Source of the DNA: CAVZGO01 sp963774935 | GTDB taxonomy: Bacteria; Chloroflexota; Anaerolineae; Anaerolineales; UBA4823 | Length of the DNA: 64,000 nucleotides | Direction: 5' to 3' | Assembly (NCBI GenBank): GCA_963774935.1 | Contig: CAVZGO010000007.1 | Span: 434,001 to 498,000, forward strand | In this document: positions 25,932 to 34,764 of the stretch, piece by piece | How positions within the stretch are numbered: the stretch's first letter is position 1 | Layout of the letters: the number at the start of each line of letters is the position of its first letter | The notes under the pieces: model-generated | What the model saw: only the letters and a program-made list of their open reading frames with translations | What the model was told of the DNA's origin: nothing | The model's database searches: none | Made by a program: the position numbers and the translations under genes

Positions 25932-26426
25932 ATGTTTATCACAACCAGCATTTCCCAGCAAACCGGTATATTCGCAAGTGACCGAGCGGAACACAATAAC
26001 TACAATGCAAAGAGCCAGGCGAGCTCAATTTTCCAAGGAATCCTGGCAAAGGCTGCAATGGTACGCTGGATCTCCCGCCTGACCGGGCGTTCTAATCGCC
26101 TGATGGATCTGAGTGAGCTTCAGACCGCACATATCGTAAGCACCCGCCACTATGCTGGTATCCAGTCTGTACAGATCCACCAGATCCGTGGCACTGAAGG
26201 ACGCAGCAACGATTTTGACAACAGCTTCCGACCATTGAGCGAGAGAGCTCGCGATCGCTGGTCAAGCATCTTCGTCGCACGTCTGAACGGCACGGCAATG
26301 CCAGCCGTAGACCTGATCCAGGTAGGCGAGCGCTACTTCGTCCGTGATGGGCACCATCGAATATCTGTGGCACAGGCTTTTGGCGAACAGGCAATCGATG
26401 CGCATGTGACTGTCTGGGGTTTCTAG
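25932..26426 (+). CDS. ParB/sulfiredoxin-fold protein of unknown function
   Basis: A 164-residue protein whose C-terminal part resembles the ParB N-terminal nuclease/CTPase-like fold. The pattern is PAVDLIQVGERYFVRDGHHRISVAQAFG with the conserved DGHHR at 139-143. The first 90 residues are not recognised. It starts after an AGAGGAG ribosome-binding site and is followed by a hairpin terminator. It is not a chromosomal ParB, which would carry a central HTH domain. The role is unknown. Confidence 0.6.
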   Translation: MFITTSISQQTGIFASDRAEHNNYNAKSQASSIFQGILAKAAMVRWISRLTGRSNRLMDLSELQTAHIVSTRHYAGIQSVQIHQIRGTEGRSNDFDNSFRPLSERARDRWSSIFVARLNGTAMPAVDLIQVGERYFVRDGHHRISVAQAFGEQAIDAHVTVWGF

Positions 26427-26459
26427 TGTGTTCTGCCTTGAGGAGTAACTCAAGACTTC

Positions 26460-26494
26460 GAAATGAGCCAGGTAAAAACCACCTGGCTCATTTC
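26460..26494. terminator. Hairpin terminator after ParB-like gene
   Basis: Stem GAAATGAGCCAGGT (26460-26473) with ACCTGGCTCATTTC (26481-26494) and a 7-base loop. The trailing sequence is ATTAAAA, so the T-run is weak. Confidence 0.65.
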
Positions 26495-26562
26495 ATTAAA
26501 AGGGTTAGTAGACTGACCTGATTTTAATAAGTGCAAATTTATGAGATGTTATACTATGCCAG

Positions 26563-27392
26563 ATGGATCGAATCTGTGAGGTACAGACCCTTGGGGTACT
26601 GCCATTTCCTCAAGCATACGAATACCAGGCACACCTCGCCAGGCAGATTGCCCAGGGTGAGCAGCCACCCACATTGCTGCTCTTGGAACATCCACATACA
26701 TATACCTTTGGGCGGCGCGGCCAACCAGAAAATCTGCTCTGGAATTCAGATGAGCTGGAACAACGTGACGTTCAGGTGGTTTGGACTGACCGCGGCGGTG
26801 ATGTGACCTATCACGGACCCGGGCAGCTGGTCGGCTACCCGCTGATACCGCTGGCAAGAATTAACTCCAAGAATGGAACAGATCAAATAAGCAGCCTCAT
26901 CAACCAGCGCGCCGTATGCAGAATTATGTTGGCTACCTGCGCCAGTTGGAGCAGACGCTGATCATCGCCCTGGAACGGTTTAATGTCCGGGCTTGCCAAT
27001 TACCAGGATTGACGGGTGTATGGGTCAACCACCCATTTTTTATTCAGACATCAAGCCAGCTTCGCCCTGATCATAAAAACCATGCCAAGATTGCATCGAT
27101 CGGTGTAAAAATTGATGCTCTGGGTGTTACCCGGCATGGTTTTGCCATGAATGTCAATCCTGATATGAGCTACTGGCGCGGCATCGTCGCCTGTGGAATA
27201 GCTGGCTGCCAGATGGTCAGCCTTGCCGAGATACTGGAACCCCCTCCCACCTTGACCCAGGTCAGCCAGTCGATAATAACTGCTTTTAGCGAGATATTTG
27301 GTTATACAATGGTAGAATCCATGCCACAAGGAGAGAAGAATGTCCCAACCAGCATACCAGTTGGTGATGCGCGCCGGTCCTACCCCGGATAA
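26563..27392 (+). pseudogene. lipB: Octanoyltransferase LipB, split by a frameshift
   Basis: LipB moves octanoyl groups from acyl carrier protein to lipoyl domains, the first step of lipoate assembly. The first frame (from 26563) carries LLLLEHPHTYTFGRRG and DRGGDVTYHGPGQLVGYPL, the substrate-binding core. The second frame (to 27392) resumes with NYVGYLRQLEQTLI, PGLTGVWV, KIASIGVKI (catalytic Lys) and HGFAMNVNPD (acyl-binding Cys follows in IVACGIAG). All catalytic parts are present, so only the frame is broken, between about 26865 and 26916. The shift corresponds to one missing or two extra bases. The 3-prime end overlaps the FHA gene by 53 bases. Confidence 0.85.
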
Positions 27393-28080
27393 GGCAATCG
27401 AGCTCAACCAGGATCGGATGACGATTGGCCGCGATGCCACCAACGAAATTGTTATCAATGATCCTGAAGTTTCTCGCCAGCACGCACGTTTGACTGCCCA
27501 AATCGGCGGTTATATTCTGGAAGACCTCGGTTCTACCAACGGCACCTTTGTCGATGGCGAGAAATTGATTGGCCCCCACCTGCTCAAACCGGGTGAAACC
27601 GTCCAGTTGGGCGGCAATGTTATCCTGTCATTCCAGGCAGTTCAGTTTGATCCAGACGCCACGATCGTTTCGTCATACGGATTGCCGGCATATCCGCCAC
27701 AAGCCAGCCCAGGCGTGTACCCAGCCGGGCCTGCTGCTCAGAGCCCCCAACAGGTTCAACCTTTCCCACAAGCTGTTCCCGCACAACCACAACCGGTTCC
27801 ATATCAGGTTTACCCCGTCGCCCCGCCACCAGCGGCAGTGCAGACCCCTCCAACATACTATGCCGGGCAGATCCCTCAAAATCCAGACGAAGCCGCGATA
27901 GATGAAGTTGAAGAAGAAGTACAACCCAGGCGTTCCAAAACCTGGATTTGGGTCGCAGGCGGTTGTTTGCTGGTTTTTCTTTGCGTATGCGTTGCCGCGA
28001 CATACCTTTTTGATTATCTTAACTTGTATTGTTTTCCGCCGTTCGATAACCTCTTTAGCTGGTTGTATACCTGCCCATAA
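27340..28080 (+). CDS. FHA-domain protein with C-terminal membrane helix
   Basis: A 246-residue protein. The N-terminal forkhead-associated domain (about 5-100) has the phosphothreonine-binding residues in MTIGRDATNE, SRQHARL and LGSTNGTFV. A Pro/Gln-rich linker (about 115-185), an acidic patch (EEVEEE) and one membrane helix near the C-terminus (WIWVAGGCLLVFLCVCVAATY) follow. It would tether a phosphopeptide-binding domain to the membrane from the cytoplasmic side. A good AGGAGAG ribosome-binding site precedes the ATG, which lies inside the lipB frame. Confidence 0.88.
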   Translation: MSQPAYQLVMRAGPTPDKAIELNQDRMTIGRDATNEIVINDPEVSRQHARLTAQIGGYILEDLGSTNGTFVDGEKLIGPHLLKPGETVQLGGNVILSFQAVQFDPDATIVSSYGLPAYPPQASPGVYPAGPAAQSPQQVQPFPQAVPAQPQPVPYQVYPVAPPPAAVQTPPTYYAGQIPQNPDEAAIDEVEEEVQPRRSKTWIWVAGGCLLVFLCVCVAATYLFDYLNLYCFPPFDNLFSWLYTCP

Positions 28081-28104
28081 TTGATATTTTGCATTGAGAA
28101 AACA

Positions 28105-28137
28105 ATGAGCCGGCGGAACACAACTCCGCCGGCTCAT
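28105..28137. terminator. Terminator after the FHA gene
   Basis: Stem ATGAGCCGGCGGA (28105-28117) with TCCGCCGGCTCAT (28125-28137), followed by TTT and preceded by AAAACA. It is likely bidirectional, serving the convergent lipoprotein gene as well. Confidence 0.8.
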
Positions 28138-28154
28138 TTTAGTGATTCAACCGA

Positions 28155-29807
28155 TTATTCCGCATTCGGCAGCCAGGCTCGGTTTTGTTGCAGAACTTCA
28201 AGAACAGCATTGACAGCATCGAGCAGGAATTCCATGCGGGCATAATTCCCTTCACTCATGGCATTGTTCGCAGAAACCAGCAACATTTCAAGTGCCACGT
28301 TTTCAGCGTTAGAAGGATGGCGCAGGTAGTCTGCTACAATCTCCCTCTGGCGCATTTCATTTCCGTTCAACAACCAGGCGGTCAGGAAATAAGCGGAAGG
28401 GTCCAGCATTTCCTGGTAGCGCCGCACGGTATCATAATAATAAACAGATAGCCGCACATCATCGACCAATTGGGGTGTGAGCGGCATTTGCCGTAGCGCC
28501 TCAACGAAGTTATCTTCCAATTCGTTGAAAGTGAGACCAAAATGCTTCTGTAAAGCCGCATCGATAGCCGCCGCCTGGCTGTCTGTACCTTCCACTGGAG
28601 TAATATCACGATAAAAACTGGAAAAATCATCCCAGCCCCAGGTTTCCACCATGAATTCCACCAGAGCTCCAGCCTGTAAATAGCCAATTTCGTGCTGAGC
28701 CGGGTAAAAGTCATCTGCAAGCTGTTGTAAGGGTATCCATCGTCCGAGCCCACATCCGGGAGTTGAGGGTGTTTCAGTGGCTGTTACGCCACCTGGCGCA
28801 GGCTGCTCGCAATTTTCAGCCGGCGAAAGCAGTCCCGCGGCGCGTTCCATCAACGGTTCAAGCTTGAAGTGTCCACCTGTCAGGTAAACAGCCAATCCTT
28901 CCACCAGCAGGGTAGGTCGCAGGTTGCCCTCAAGGCGCCCGTCCAGCAGGTGAACCATTTCATGCTGCAGGACCACTTGAGAGGCGCTGCCGGCATAATT
29001 TCGGTCCAGATAAGAAACCGTGATCTCACCCGCGGTGAAACCTCCATGCCCTAAAACTCTGGGTATAAACGCCAGGTCTACCTTTTCCTGGATTTCGGTA
29101 CCCAATTGCTCACTCACATGCTGGGCGACCTCATCAGCCGTGCTCTGAAGCTGCTGGATGTCCCGCTCCGCTTCGGTACCAGTGATGTAATGAATCCGGC
29201 AGCATTCACTCTCCACCACAACCCATTGCGCCTCTGGCTCAGGTGGGAGCACCGCTTCGGAGGGCAGCAATTCCACAGTTTCCTGCCAGGATTTGCCCAG
29301 TGGTTCGACCTGAAATGTCAGGGTGTGCTCTCCGGCAGGCAACCCGGATGTATCCCATATCCAAATGAAAGTCGCTTGTAATCGATGCCCTAAACCGAAT
29401 TCGGCAAACGGAGAAGTTTCCGTTTGCAGCGTACCTTGAGCGGTTGGAACTTCTATCTTTACCGCCTGGGCTTCGTCCTGCGTTCCTGCTGGAGCGATGA
29501 CTTCGATGCTGACCTGATCGCCCACATACAACGGACCATCCGGGTGATACCGCACAGAAAAGTCATCCGTTGTAATCCAGACGGTTGGCGTGACGACAAC
29601 GGTTTCCTCTATCTGGTATGGAGATGGGCTGGGGGCTAGTGTGGGCTCGATGGTGGCTGTGCGGATTGCAGGCTGATTTGTTGGACTGGCGCTTGGCTGG
29701 GTTGTGACAGGAGAAGGCGTAGCCTGTGAAGGAATCTGAAATGGTAATACGCCACAACCTGTCAACATCGACAGGATCACCAGGACTGGCAGCAGAGTTC
29801 GAGTCAT
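28155..29807 (-). CDS. Peptidase-MA-like metalloprotease lipoprotein
   Basis: A protein of about 550 residues starting MTRTLLPVLVILSMLTGCG, a lipobox signal, followed by a Pro/Thr/Ser linker. A central Ig-like region comes next, then a zinc-metallopeptidase domain with HEMVH near residue 300 and the third ligand probably in LLVEGLAVY. The arrangement matches the gluzincin-like peptidase MA family. It is predicted to be anchored on the outer face of the membrane. An upstream in-frame ATG at 29858 would bury the signal sequence and is unlikely. Confidence 0.83.
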   Translation of the reverse strand: MTRTLLPVLVILSMLTGCGVLPFQIPSQATPSPVTTQPSASPTNQPAIRTATIEPTLAPSPSPYQIEETVVVTPTVWITTDDFSVRYHPDGPLYVGDQVSIEVIAPAGTQDEAQAVKIEVPTAQGTLQTETSPFAEFGLGHRLQATFIWIWDTSGLPAGEHTLTFQVEPLGKSWQETVELLPSEAVLPPEPEAQWVVVESECCRIHYITGTEAERDIQQLQSTADEVAQHVSEQLGTEIQEKVDLAFIPRVLGHGGFTAGEITVSYLDRNYAGSASQVVLQHEMVHLLDGRLEGNLRPTLLVEGLAVYLTGGHFKLEPLMERAAGLLSPAENCEQPAPGGVTATETPSTPGCGLGRWIPLQQLADDFYPAQHEIGYLQAGALVEFMVETWGWDDFSSFYRDITPVEGTDSQAAAIDAALQKHFGLTFNELEDNFVEALRQMPLTPQLVDDVRLSVYYYDTVRRYQEMLDPSAYFLTAWLLNGNEMRQREIVADYLRHPSNAENVALEMLLVSANNAMSEGNYARMEFLLDAVNAVLEVLQQNRAWLPNAE

Positions 29808-29986
29808 TTGGAAATAACGGACAGAATGCGATCGTGAGGTGGCTGGGACAAGGTTCATAGAGAATATTATAGCAGCGCCTTTCTTTACTTAAGAAACCCT
29901 AAGATAGCTCATCCTGTTAAGCGAAGACAGCAGCGGGATCAAGCTGGTACAATTGATTGTCAAGTTACTTATTTCTGGAGGTATTT

Positions 29987-31063
29987 ATGCCGCGCATGTT
30001 TGTTCCTGGACCGGTCGATGTGGCTGACGAAGTATTGGCTGCCCAGACTTTACCCATGCTGCCCCACCGCAGCAAAGAGTTCGAAACCATATTTCAACGT
30101 GCATCCGAGAAAGCACGCGCCCTTTTTTACACCCAATTCCGAGTCTTCCTGGTCACCGCCTCTGGAACAGGACTGCACGAGGCTGCCGTGCGGAATTTCG
30201 CAAATCAGGATGTCCTGGCGTGCGTCAACGGTGCGTTTGCCAACCGGTGGTATGAGGTGGCTGTATCGAATGGAAAGGCGACAGATAAACTGGAAACACC
30301 CTGGAATGAACCGATTACTCCAGAGCTGGTGTCACGGGCGCTCAAGCAGCGCCATTATGAGATGATTACTATCGTCCATAACGAAACATCCACTGGGCTG
30401 CAAAATCCAATAGCAGAAATCGCTGCTGTAGTCCATGAGACCAGCCCCGATACATTGATCTGCGTGGATGCAGTTTCCTCATTGGGTGGCGCCAGGCTGG
30501 AGATGGATGCCTGGGGATTAGATATGGTGCTTACATCGTCGCAAAAGTGCCTGGGCTTACCACCGGGTTTAGCTCTGGCGGCTGTTTCTGATCGTGCCAT
30601 GGCGTATGCTGAACAGGTGCTGAATCGCGGCTGGTATTTCGACCTGGTGCGTATGGAAAAACACCGCTTGAAAGACTCCACCCCTGCAACGCCGGCTTTA
30701 TCTCTCATCTATGCGTTGGATGTTCAATTGGACCGAATATTTGCTGAAGGAATGGATCGGCGTTTTGCTCGGCATTCCGCAATGGCAGAACGAGTACAGA
30801 CCTGGGTATTGGAACACGGATTGAAATTATACGCCCCCCCTGGTTATCGCTCACAAACGGTAACTACGATCGATAACCATCTCAATCTTGATGTAGGGGA
30901 GATGAATAAATATCTATCAACCCAGGGGATGCGAATTGCTAACGGGTATGGGATTTTGAAAGGGAAAACCTTTCGGATTGCTCACATGGCTGAAACCAGC
31001 ATGCAGGACATAGATGATCTGCTCGTGGCTTTGGATGAATATTTGAACGGAAGGAACACCTGA
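29987..31063 (+). CDS. Class V PLP-dependent aminotransferase (serine/alanine-glyoxylate type)
   Basis: A 358-residue enzyme of the small-subunit aminotransferase family, which moves amino groups between serine, alanine or aspartate and glyoxylate or pyruvate. Visible are the N-terminal FVPGPVDVADEV and PHRSKEFE segments. The PLP-binding Asp lies in CVDAVSSLGG and the Schiff-base Lys in TSSQKCLGLPPGL. The ATG at 29987 follows TGGAGG. The downstream methyltransferase starts 4 bases after its stop, so the two form an operon. The exact substrate is not predictable. Confidence 0.87.
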   Translation: MPRMFVPGPVDVADEVLAAQTLPMLPHRSKEFETIFQRASEKARALFYTQFRVFLVTASGTGLHEAAVRNFANQDVLACVNGAFANRWYEVAVSNGKATDKLETPWNEPITPELVSRALKQRHYEMITIVHNETSTGLQNPIAEIAAVVHETSPDTLICVDAVSSLGGARLEMDAWGLDMVLTSSQKCLGLPPGLALAAVSDRAMAYAEQVLNRGWYFDLVRMEKHRLKDSTPATPALSLIYALDVQLDRIFAEGMDRRFARHSAMAERVQTWVLEHGLKLYAPPGYRSQTVTTIDNHLNLDVGEMNKYLSTQGMRIANGYGILKGKTFRIAHMAETSMQDIDDLLVALDEYLNGRNT

Positions 31064-31066
31064 TCC

Positions 31067-32293
31067 TTGGAGCATGTCGTCAGACTGACAAATTATATCT
31101 TCGGTGGGGATTGCCTGGGAAGGCTGCCGGATGGACGGGCAGTCTTCGTTCCATTTACAATTCCAGGAGAATTAGTCCGCATCCAGTTGGTGGAAGAAAA
31201 ACGCAGCTATTGCCGTGCGGCGGTCCTTGAGATAATTGAGCCATCACCGCAACGAATAAATCCGCTCTGCAGCCATTTTGGAGAATGTGGTGGTTGCCAG
31301 TACCAGCATATCCCGTATACTGAGCAGTTAGCCTTGAAAACATCGATCCTCAGGGATCAGCTCGAAAGGGTAGGAGGATTAAAAGAGGTATGCGTTCTAC
31401 CATGCGTTGCTGCTCCTGAGCCTTTTCATTATCGCAATTATGTACAATTTCACCAGACACCAACAGGGCAGTTAGGTTATTTTAAGGCAAATCCGCATGA
31501 GGTGTTTCCGGTAAGGGAGTGTTTCCTGCTGGAAAAGGCGCTTGGTGAGTTGTGGCCGCTTCTTTCATTCGATGAATCTCAAGATTTTGAGCGAGTATCC
31601 CTACGCAAGGGGGCTGGAGATGATATCCAAATCATCCTGGAAGGAACCGAGCCTACCGCTCCAGAATTACTGGTGGAAGATTTACCGGTCTCGGTAGTAT
31701 ATAGGTTCGATGAGCAAGCTACGGTCTTGGCGGGGAGTGAGTTTACTACGCATGAGATAAACGGAAATGTGTTTCTGGTATCCTCGGGCTCATTTTTTCA
31801 AGTTAACTCGATGGTCGCCGCCAGGATGGTTGAAAAATTACTTGCATCGTTGCGCTTAAATGCGATTTCGAACGTGCTTGATGTATATTGTGGAGTAGGA
31901 TTATTTAGCAAGTTTATCGCACCGGTTGTGGATCGGGTCGTGGGTGTCGAATCCTCGCCAGATGCTTGCAGTGATTTTGCGGTCAACCTGGATGAATTTG
32001 AGAATGTAGAGCTGTACCAGGCGCAGGCAGAGCAGGTATTGCCGTTATTAAAATATAAACCAGATGTCGTTATCCTTGATCCGCCGCGGTCCGGTATAGG
32101 ACGAAGAGCAATGGATGGTTTGTTGCAGCTTTCGCCTGCAACCGTCGCATACGTATCATGTGATCCTGCTACGCTGGCTCGGGATGCGCGCAAGTTGATA
32201 GATGGGGGTTATTCACTCATGGAGGTGACGCCATTCGATATGTTTCCGCAGACATCCCATGTAGAGAGCGTCTCTCTCTGGATAAAAGATTAA
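31067..32293 (+). CDS. rlmD: RNA m5U methyltransferase, RlmD/RumA type
   Basis: A 408-residue SAM-dependent methyltransferase that makes 5-methyluridine, most likely in 23S rRNA. It has an N-terminal TRAM-like domain and an iron-sulfur cysteine set (CSHFGECGGCQYQH). Other motifs are SAM motif VLDVYCGVGLFSKFI, LDPPRSGIG, and the catalytic Cys in VAYVSCDPATLARD. The apparent start is TTG at 31067, 4 bases after the aminotransferase stop; no ATG fits. TrmFO-independent tRNA modification (TrmA) is an alternative, but the Fe-S cysteines favour the RumA branch. Confidence 0.88.
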   Translation: MEHVVRLTNYIFGGDCLGRLPDGRAVFVPFTIPGELVRIQLVEEKRSYCRAAVLEIIEPSPQRINPLCSHFGECGGCQYQHIPYTEQLALKTSILRDQLERVGGLKEVCVLPCVAAPEPFHYRNYVQFHQTPTGQLGYFKANPHEVFPVRECFLLEKALGELWPLLSFDESQDFERVSLRKGAGDDIQIILEGTEPTAPELLVEDLPVSVVYRFDEQATVLAGSEFTTHEINGNVFLVSSGSFFQVNSMVAARMVEKLLASLRLNAISNVLDVYCGVGLFSKFIAPVVDRVVGVESSPDACSDFAVNLDEFENVELYQAQAEQVLPLLKYKPDVVILDPPRSGIGRRAMDGLLQLSPATVAYVSCDPATLARDARKLIDGGYSLMEVTPFDMFPQTSHVESVSLWIKD

Positions 32294-32314
32294 TATAAAT
32301 TAATCTTTTGCCTC

Positions 32315-32342
32315 TTGACTCGTGGAACATATCCCTTATAAT
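32315..32342 (+). promoter_or_regulatory. Strong sigma-70 promoter of the FtsK-like ATPase operon
   Basis: TTGACT (32315-32320) and TATAAT (32337-32342) are separated by 16 bases, 30 bases upstream of the ATG at 32372. The -10 overlaps the left end of a LexA-type palindrome. Confidence 0.75.
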
Positions 32343-32358
32343 AGAACATAAGTTCTAT
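32341..32358. promoter_or_regulatory. LexA-type palindrome overlapping the -10 box
   Basis: ATAGAAC (32341-32347) and GTTCTAT (32352-32358) flank ATAA, giving GAAC-N4-GTTC, the core of the Gram-positive-type LexA operator. A second GAACATA half-site lies at 32325-32331. Its place over the -10 and transcription start is where a repressor would act. Confidence 0.55.
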
Positions 32359-32371
32359 TTGGAGGTGAAAT

Positions 32372-33442
32372 ATGGCATCCAGAGTACAAGCACCCATTGG
32401 TAATTACCGACGATCTTTAATTTTAACTACCACAGAGACCTTTCTGGCGAAAGTTGCTCATAAAGCACATCATCAGATCAGTCAAATCGAACAATTGCTG
32501 CAACAAAGATCGCCTAAATCCAGACCGACTGCCCAACGTGAGAAACGACCATCTGAGATCAGTACGATTGCCGCTTACAACGACAACATTACGACGTTAG
32601 AATTCGACGATCTCCCTCCCAATTCTTTACTACTTGGTATATGCGATGACGGTCTACCATTACGCTTGGATTTGGATAATCCGGTCGCTGGATCCATTCT
32701 CGTTTCTGGTGATCCCGGTAGCGGAAAGACACAATTACTCCAGGGTATATTGACATCAATCCTAGCTTTTGAACCAATCAAGGAATTGACCATCTCCATC
32801 ATTGCCCACGACCCTCAGGAATACAATCAGATAACACAAACGCAGTATTGTCAGGATGTTAGCAGCCTGGTGCATCGAAATGCAAGGATGATCATTCGAA
32901 CTTTGATGCTCGATGCTGAACAGCGTCGCAGCGAACCTGCTGGACCGATTAGATTACTTGTAATCGATGACCTGGCACGATTGCTTCAATCCGTCGACGA
33001 CGAAACATTCGGATACCTGTACCGGTTAATCAAGCATGGCCCCCGGTACCATATATGGACGATTGCATCCCTATCAACCAGATATGCAGAATACCTTGAT
33101 CAGCGATTACTTGATGCATTCCGGACTCACATTTTGGGACACATAGACGACAAGAGAGTTGCTGAACTCCTGGGCAGGGATTCGGGTAAGCTTGTTCAAA
33201 GTCTCACTCCTCCTGACAATTTCATTGCCTCCCTTGGGATGGATTGGATATCCTTTATGAGCCCCAAGAATGCATTCGCCCAGGAATATCAAGAGGATGA
33301 TCCTTCAGCCCCGAATTCCATCGATACTGTCGTGGAAGATACACCTGTTCCTATTATTAGCAGCAGCCCATCAGATGTGAAATCAGTTTCAGACCTGCCG
33401 GATCTGGAGTCACCATTTCTCAAGAAAGGAAATGTCAAATGA
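32372..33442 (+). CDS. FtsK/SpoIIIE-like P-loop ATPase
   Basis: A 356-residue stand-alone ATPase without membrane segments. It has an N-terminal helical region (about 15-60), then an FtsK-like core: LPPNSLLLGICDDGLPLRLDL, Walker A SGDPGSGKT (112-120) and Walker B RLLVIDD (194-200). An arginine-rich sensor region (HGPRYHIWTIASLSTR) follows. The C-terminal 60 residues are acidic and disordered. Similarity to FtsK motor domains suggests a hexameric ATPase acting on DNA or protein, but no gamma or pore domain is seen. It overlaps the downstream small gene by 4 bases and lies behind a strong promoter with a LexA-like site. Confidence 0.78.
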   Translation: MASRVQAPIGNYRRSLILTTTETFLAKVAHKAHHQISQIEQLLQQRSPKSRPTAQREKRPSEISTIAAYNDNITTLEFDDLPPNSLLLGICDDGLPLRLDLDNPVAGSILVSGDPGSGKTQLLQGILTSILAFEPIKELTISIIAHDPQEYNQITQTQYCQDVSSLVHRNARMIIRTLMLDAEQRRSEPAGPIRLLVIDDLARLLQSVDDETFGYLYRLIKHGPRYHIWTIASLSTRYAEYLDQRLLDAFRTHILGHIDDKRVAELLGRDSGKLVQSLTPPDNFIASLGMDWISFMSPKNAFAQEYQEDDPSAPNSIDTVVEDTPVPIISSSPSDVKSVSDLPDLESPFLKKGNVK

Positions 33443-33696
33443 ACGTCGGGATGCTGTGGTTCGATAACGATCCAAAAACAGCTCTGGTAGGCAAAATCGA
33501 ACGTGCTGCAACTTATTACCGCTCAAAATACGGTTGCACACCTACGATCTGCTTTGTTCATCCAAGCATGCTAGCTCAAAATACCAACGAGCAACGATCC
33601 GGAGATGGAACTCAAACCGACCCCATTGAAGTCAAACCAAACCGCTCAGTACTTCCCAATCATTTTTGGCTAGGAGTCAATGCATCTGCGACTTAA
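33439..33696 (+). CDS. Small conserved-looking partner of the FtsK-like ATPase
   Basis: An 85-residue soluble protein that overlaps the ATPase gene by 4 bases and is surely co-translated with it. The pattern (NVGMLWFDND, KIERAATYYRSKYG, TICFVHPSML, VLPNHFWLGV) suggests a compact alpha/beta domain. I do not recognise a named family. Its coupling to the ATPase is the only functional clue. Confidence 0.7.
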   Translation: MNVGMLWFDNDPKTALVGKIERAATYYRSKYGCTPTICFVHPSMLAQNTNEQRSGDGTQTDPIEVKPNRSVLPNHFWLGVNASAT

Positions 33697-33732
33697 CGAC
33701 ATCAATCAATTCACTGTGTAAGATAACCAAAT

Positions 33733-33763
33733 AATCGGGTGGATTTGCAGTCTCCACCCGATT
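33733..33763. terminator. Bidirectional terminator between convergent genes
   Basis: Stem AATCGGGTGGA (33733-33743) with TCCACCCGATT (33753-33763), followed by TTCT. It lies between the ATPase-partner gene and the true end of holA. Confidence 0.7.
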
Positions 33764-33876
33764 TTCTATCTCATACCTTACTAAAGTCCAAGATAAATAA
33801 TTCCAATGCCAGGCGATCAGCCATATCACTTGTCTTAACCGCCTCGTCGAGTTCAACCAATTGATGCATAACCTGA

Positions 33877-34764
33877 TCAAGCCGGTCGAAGTCTTAAATT
33901 CCTGGCTTGCTCGATCATTTTTTCCGCAACAAAAGGATGGATTTTCAGAATTTTTATTACTTCATCAGATTTTCCACTACCATCCAGGATCTCTCTCACC
34001 TGAGATAACAATCGGAACTGACGAACGACCATAGAAAATATGAACTGAAATTCTTGCTGTTCACATAATCGTTGAAAAAGCGCTAATGCTTGTTTTGTAT
34101 TTTGTTTCCCTAAGGCATCTACCAGAGCAAAGATATCTTCATCCGCTGTATTCGAGGTAATATGCCGGACATCATCAACTTCAATCGTCCGCTTGTAATT
34201 GACATAGGCAAGTAGTTTCAGGATTTCCTGGTCAGCCTGGCGAGGTTCAGCGCCTGTCATGGTTGCAAGGTATTTCGCTGCAGACGGTGTGATTTTTCCT
34301 CCATGGGATTTTACTCGCTCGATAATCCATGAGGTCAGATCCTTTGGAACCGAGTAACGCTCAACTTTTGCAAGAGGTTTCGCCGCCTCTGCCCATGCCT
34401 CCAACCAGTGAAACTCTCCTTTCCTCCGCTTCATCTCCGAGGTCAATTCTTGAAACTCAACGAGAATTAGAACGGTGCTAGAAGGAACACCTTGAAGGTC
34501 CTTCTTGAAGGCCAATTCAGCACCTGTAGATATTCTCGCTAAGGGATTTTCCAGAATAACTACTCTGCGATCTGCCAGGAACGGCATTGCCATTGTGATG
34601 GATTTTATCGTGTTCAGATCAGTGGTTTTCCCATCCAGACAAGTGACATTCATTGCAGCCAGTCCCGGATCACACAGACTGTCCTGCAGAGCCTTCACGC
34701 GTTGGGAGATTTCAAATTCATTTTCCCCAAAGATTAAGTATACATTCGGGGTTGATTCTGTCAC
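33877..34764 (-). CDS. holA: DNA polymerase III delta subunit HolA, C-terminus frameshifted
   Basis: HolA is the clamp-loader subunit that opens the sliding clamp. The N-terminus VYLIFGENEFEISQRVKAL and the region RQADQEILKLLAYV are typical. The open frame stops after 295 residues at ARNLRLRPA. In the adjacent frame the family-typical tail continues as DFDRLDQVMHQLVELDEAVKTS and runs to a stop at 33771-33773, giving about 331 residues, the normal length. One extra A in the AA at about 33894 explains the break. As holA is essential, this is more likely a sequence error than a real lesion. It overlaps the downstream end of the DUF6391-like gene by 4 bases. Confidence 0.88.
   Translation of the reverse strand: MTESTPNVYLIFGENEFEISQRVKALQDSLCDPGLAAMNVTCLDGKTTDLNTIKSITMAMPFLADRRVVILENPLARISTGAELAFKKDLQGVPSSTVLILVEFQELTSEMKRRKGEFHWLEAWAEAAKPLAKVERYSVPKDLTSWIIERVKSHGGKITPSAAKYLATMTGAEPRQADQEILKLLAYVNYKRTIEVDDVRHITSNTADEDIFALVDALGKQNTKQALALFQRLCEQQEFQFIFSMVVRQFRLLSQVREILDGSGKSDEVIKILKIHPFVAEKMIEQARNLRLRPA

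Noticed and set aside
25932..26426. Chromosomal ParB
   Set aside because: Only the ParB/Srx-like fold is present; it lacks the central HTH and dimerisation domains and has no parA neighbour.
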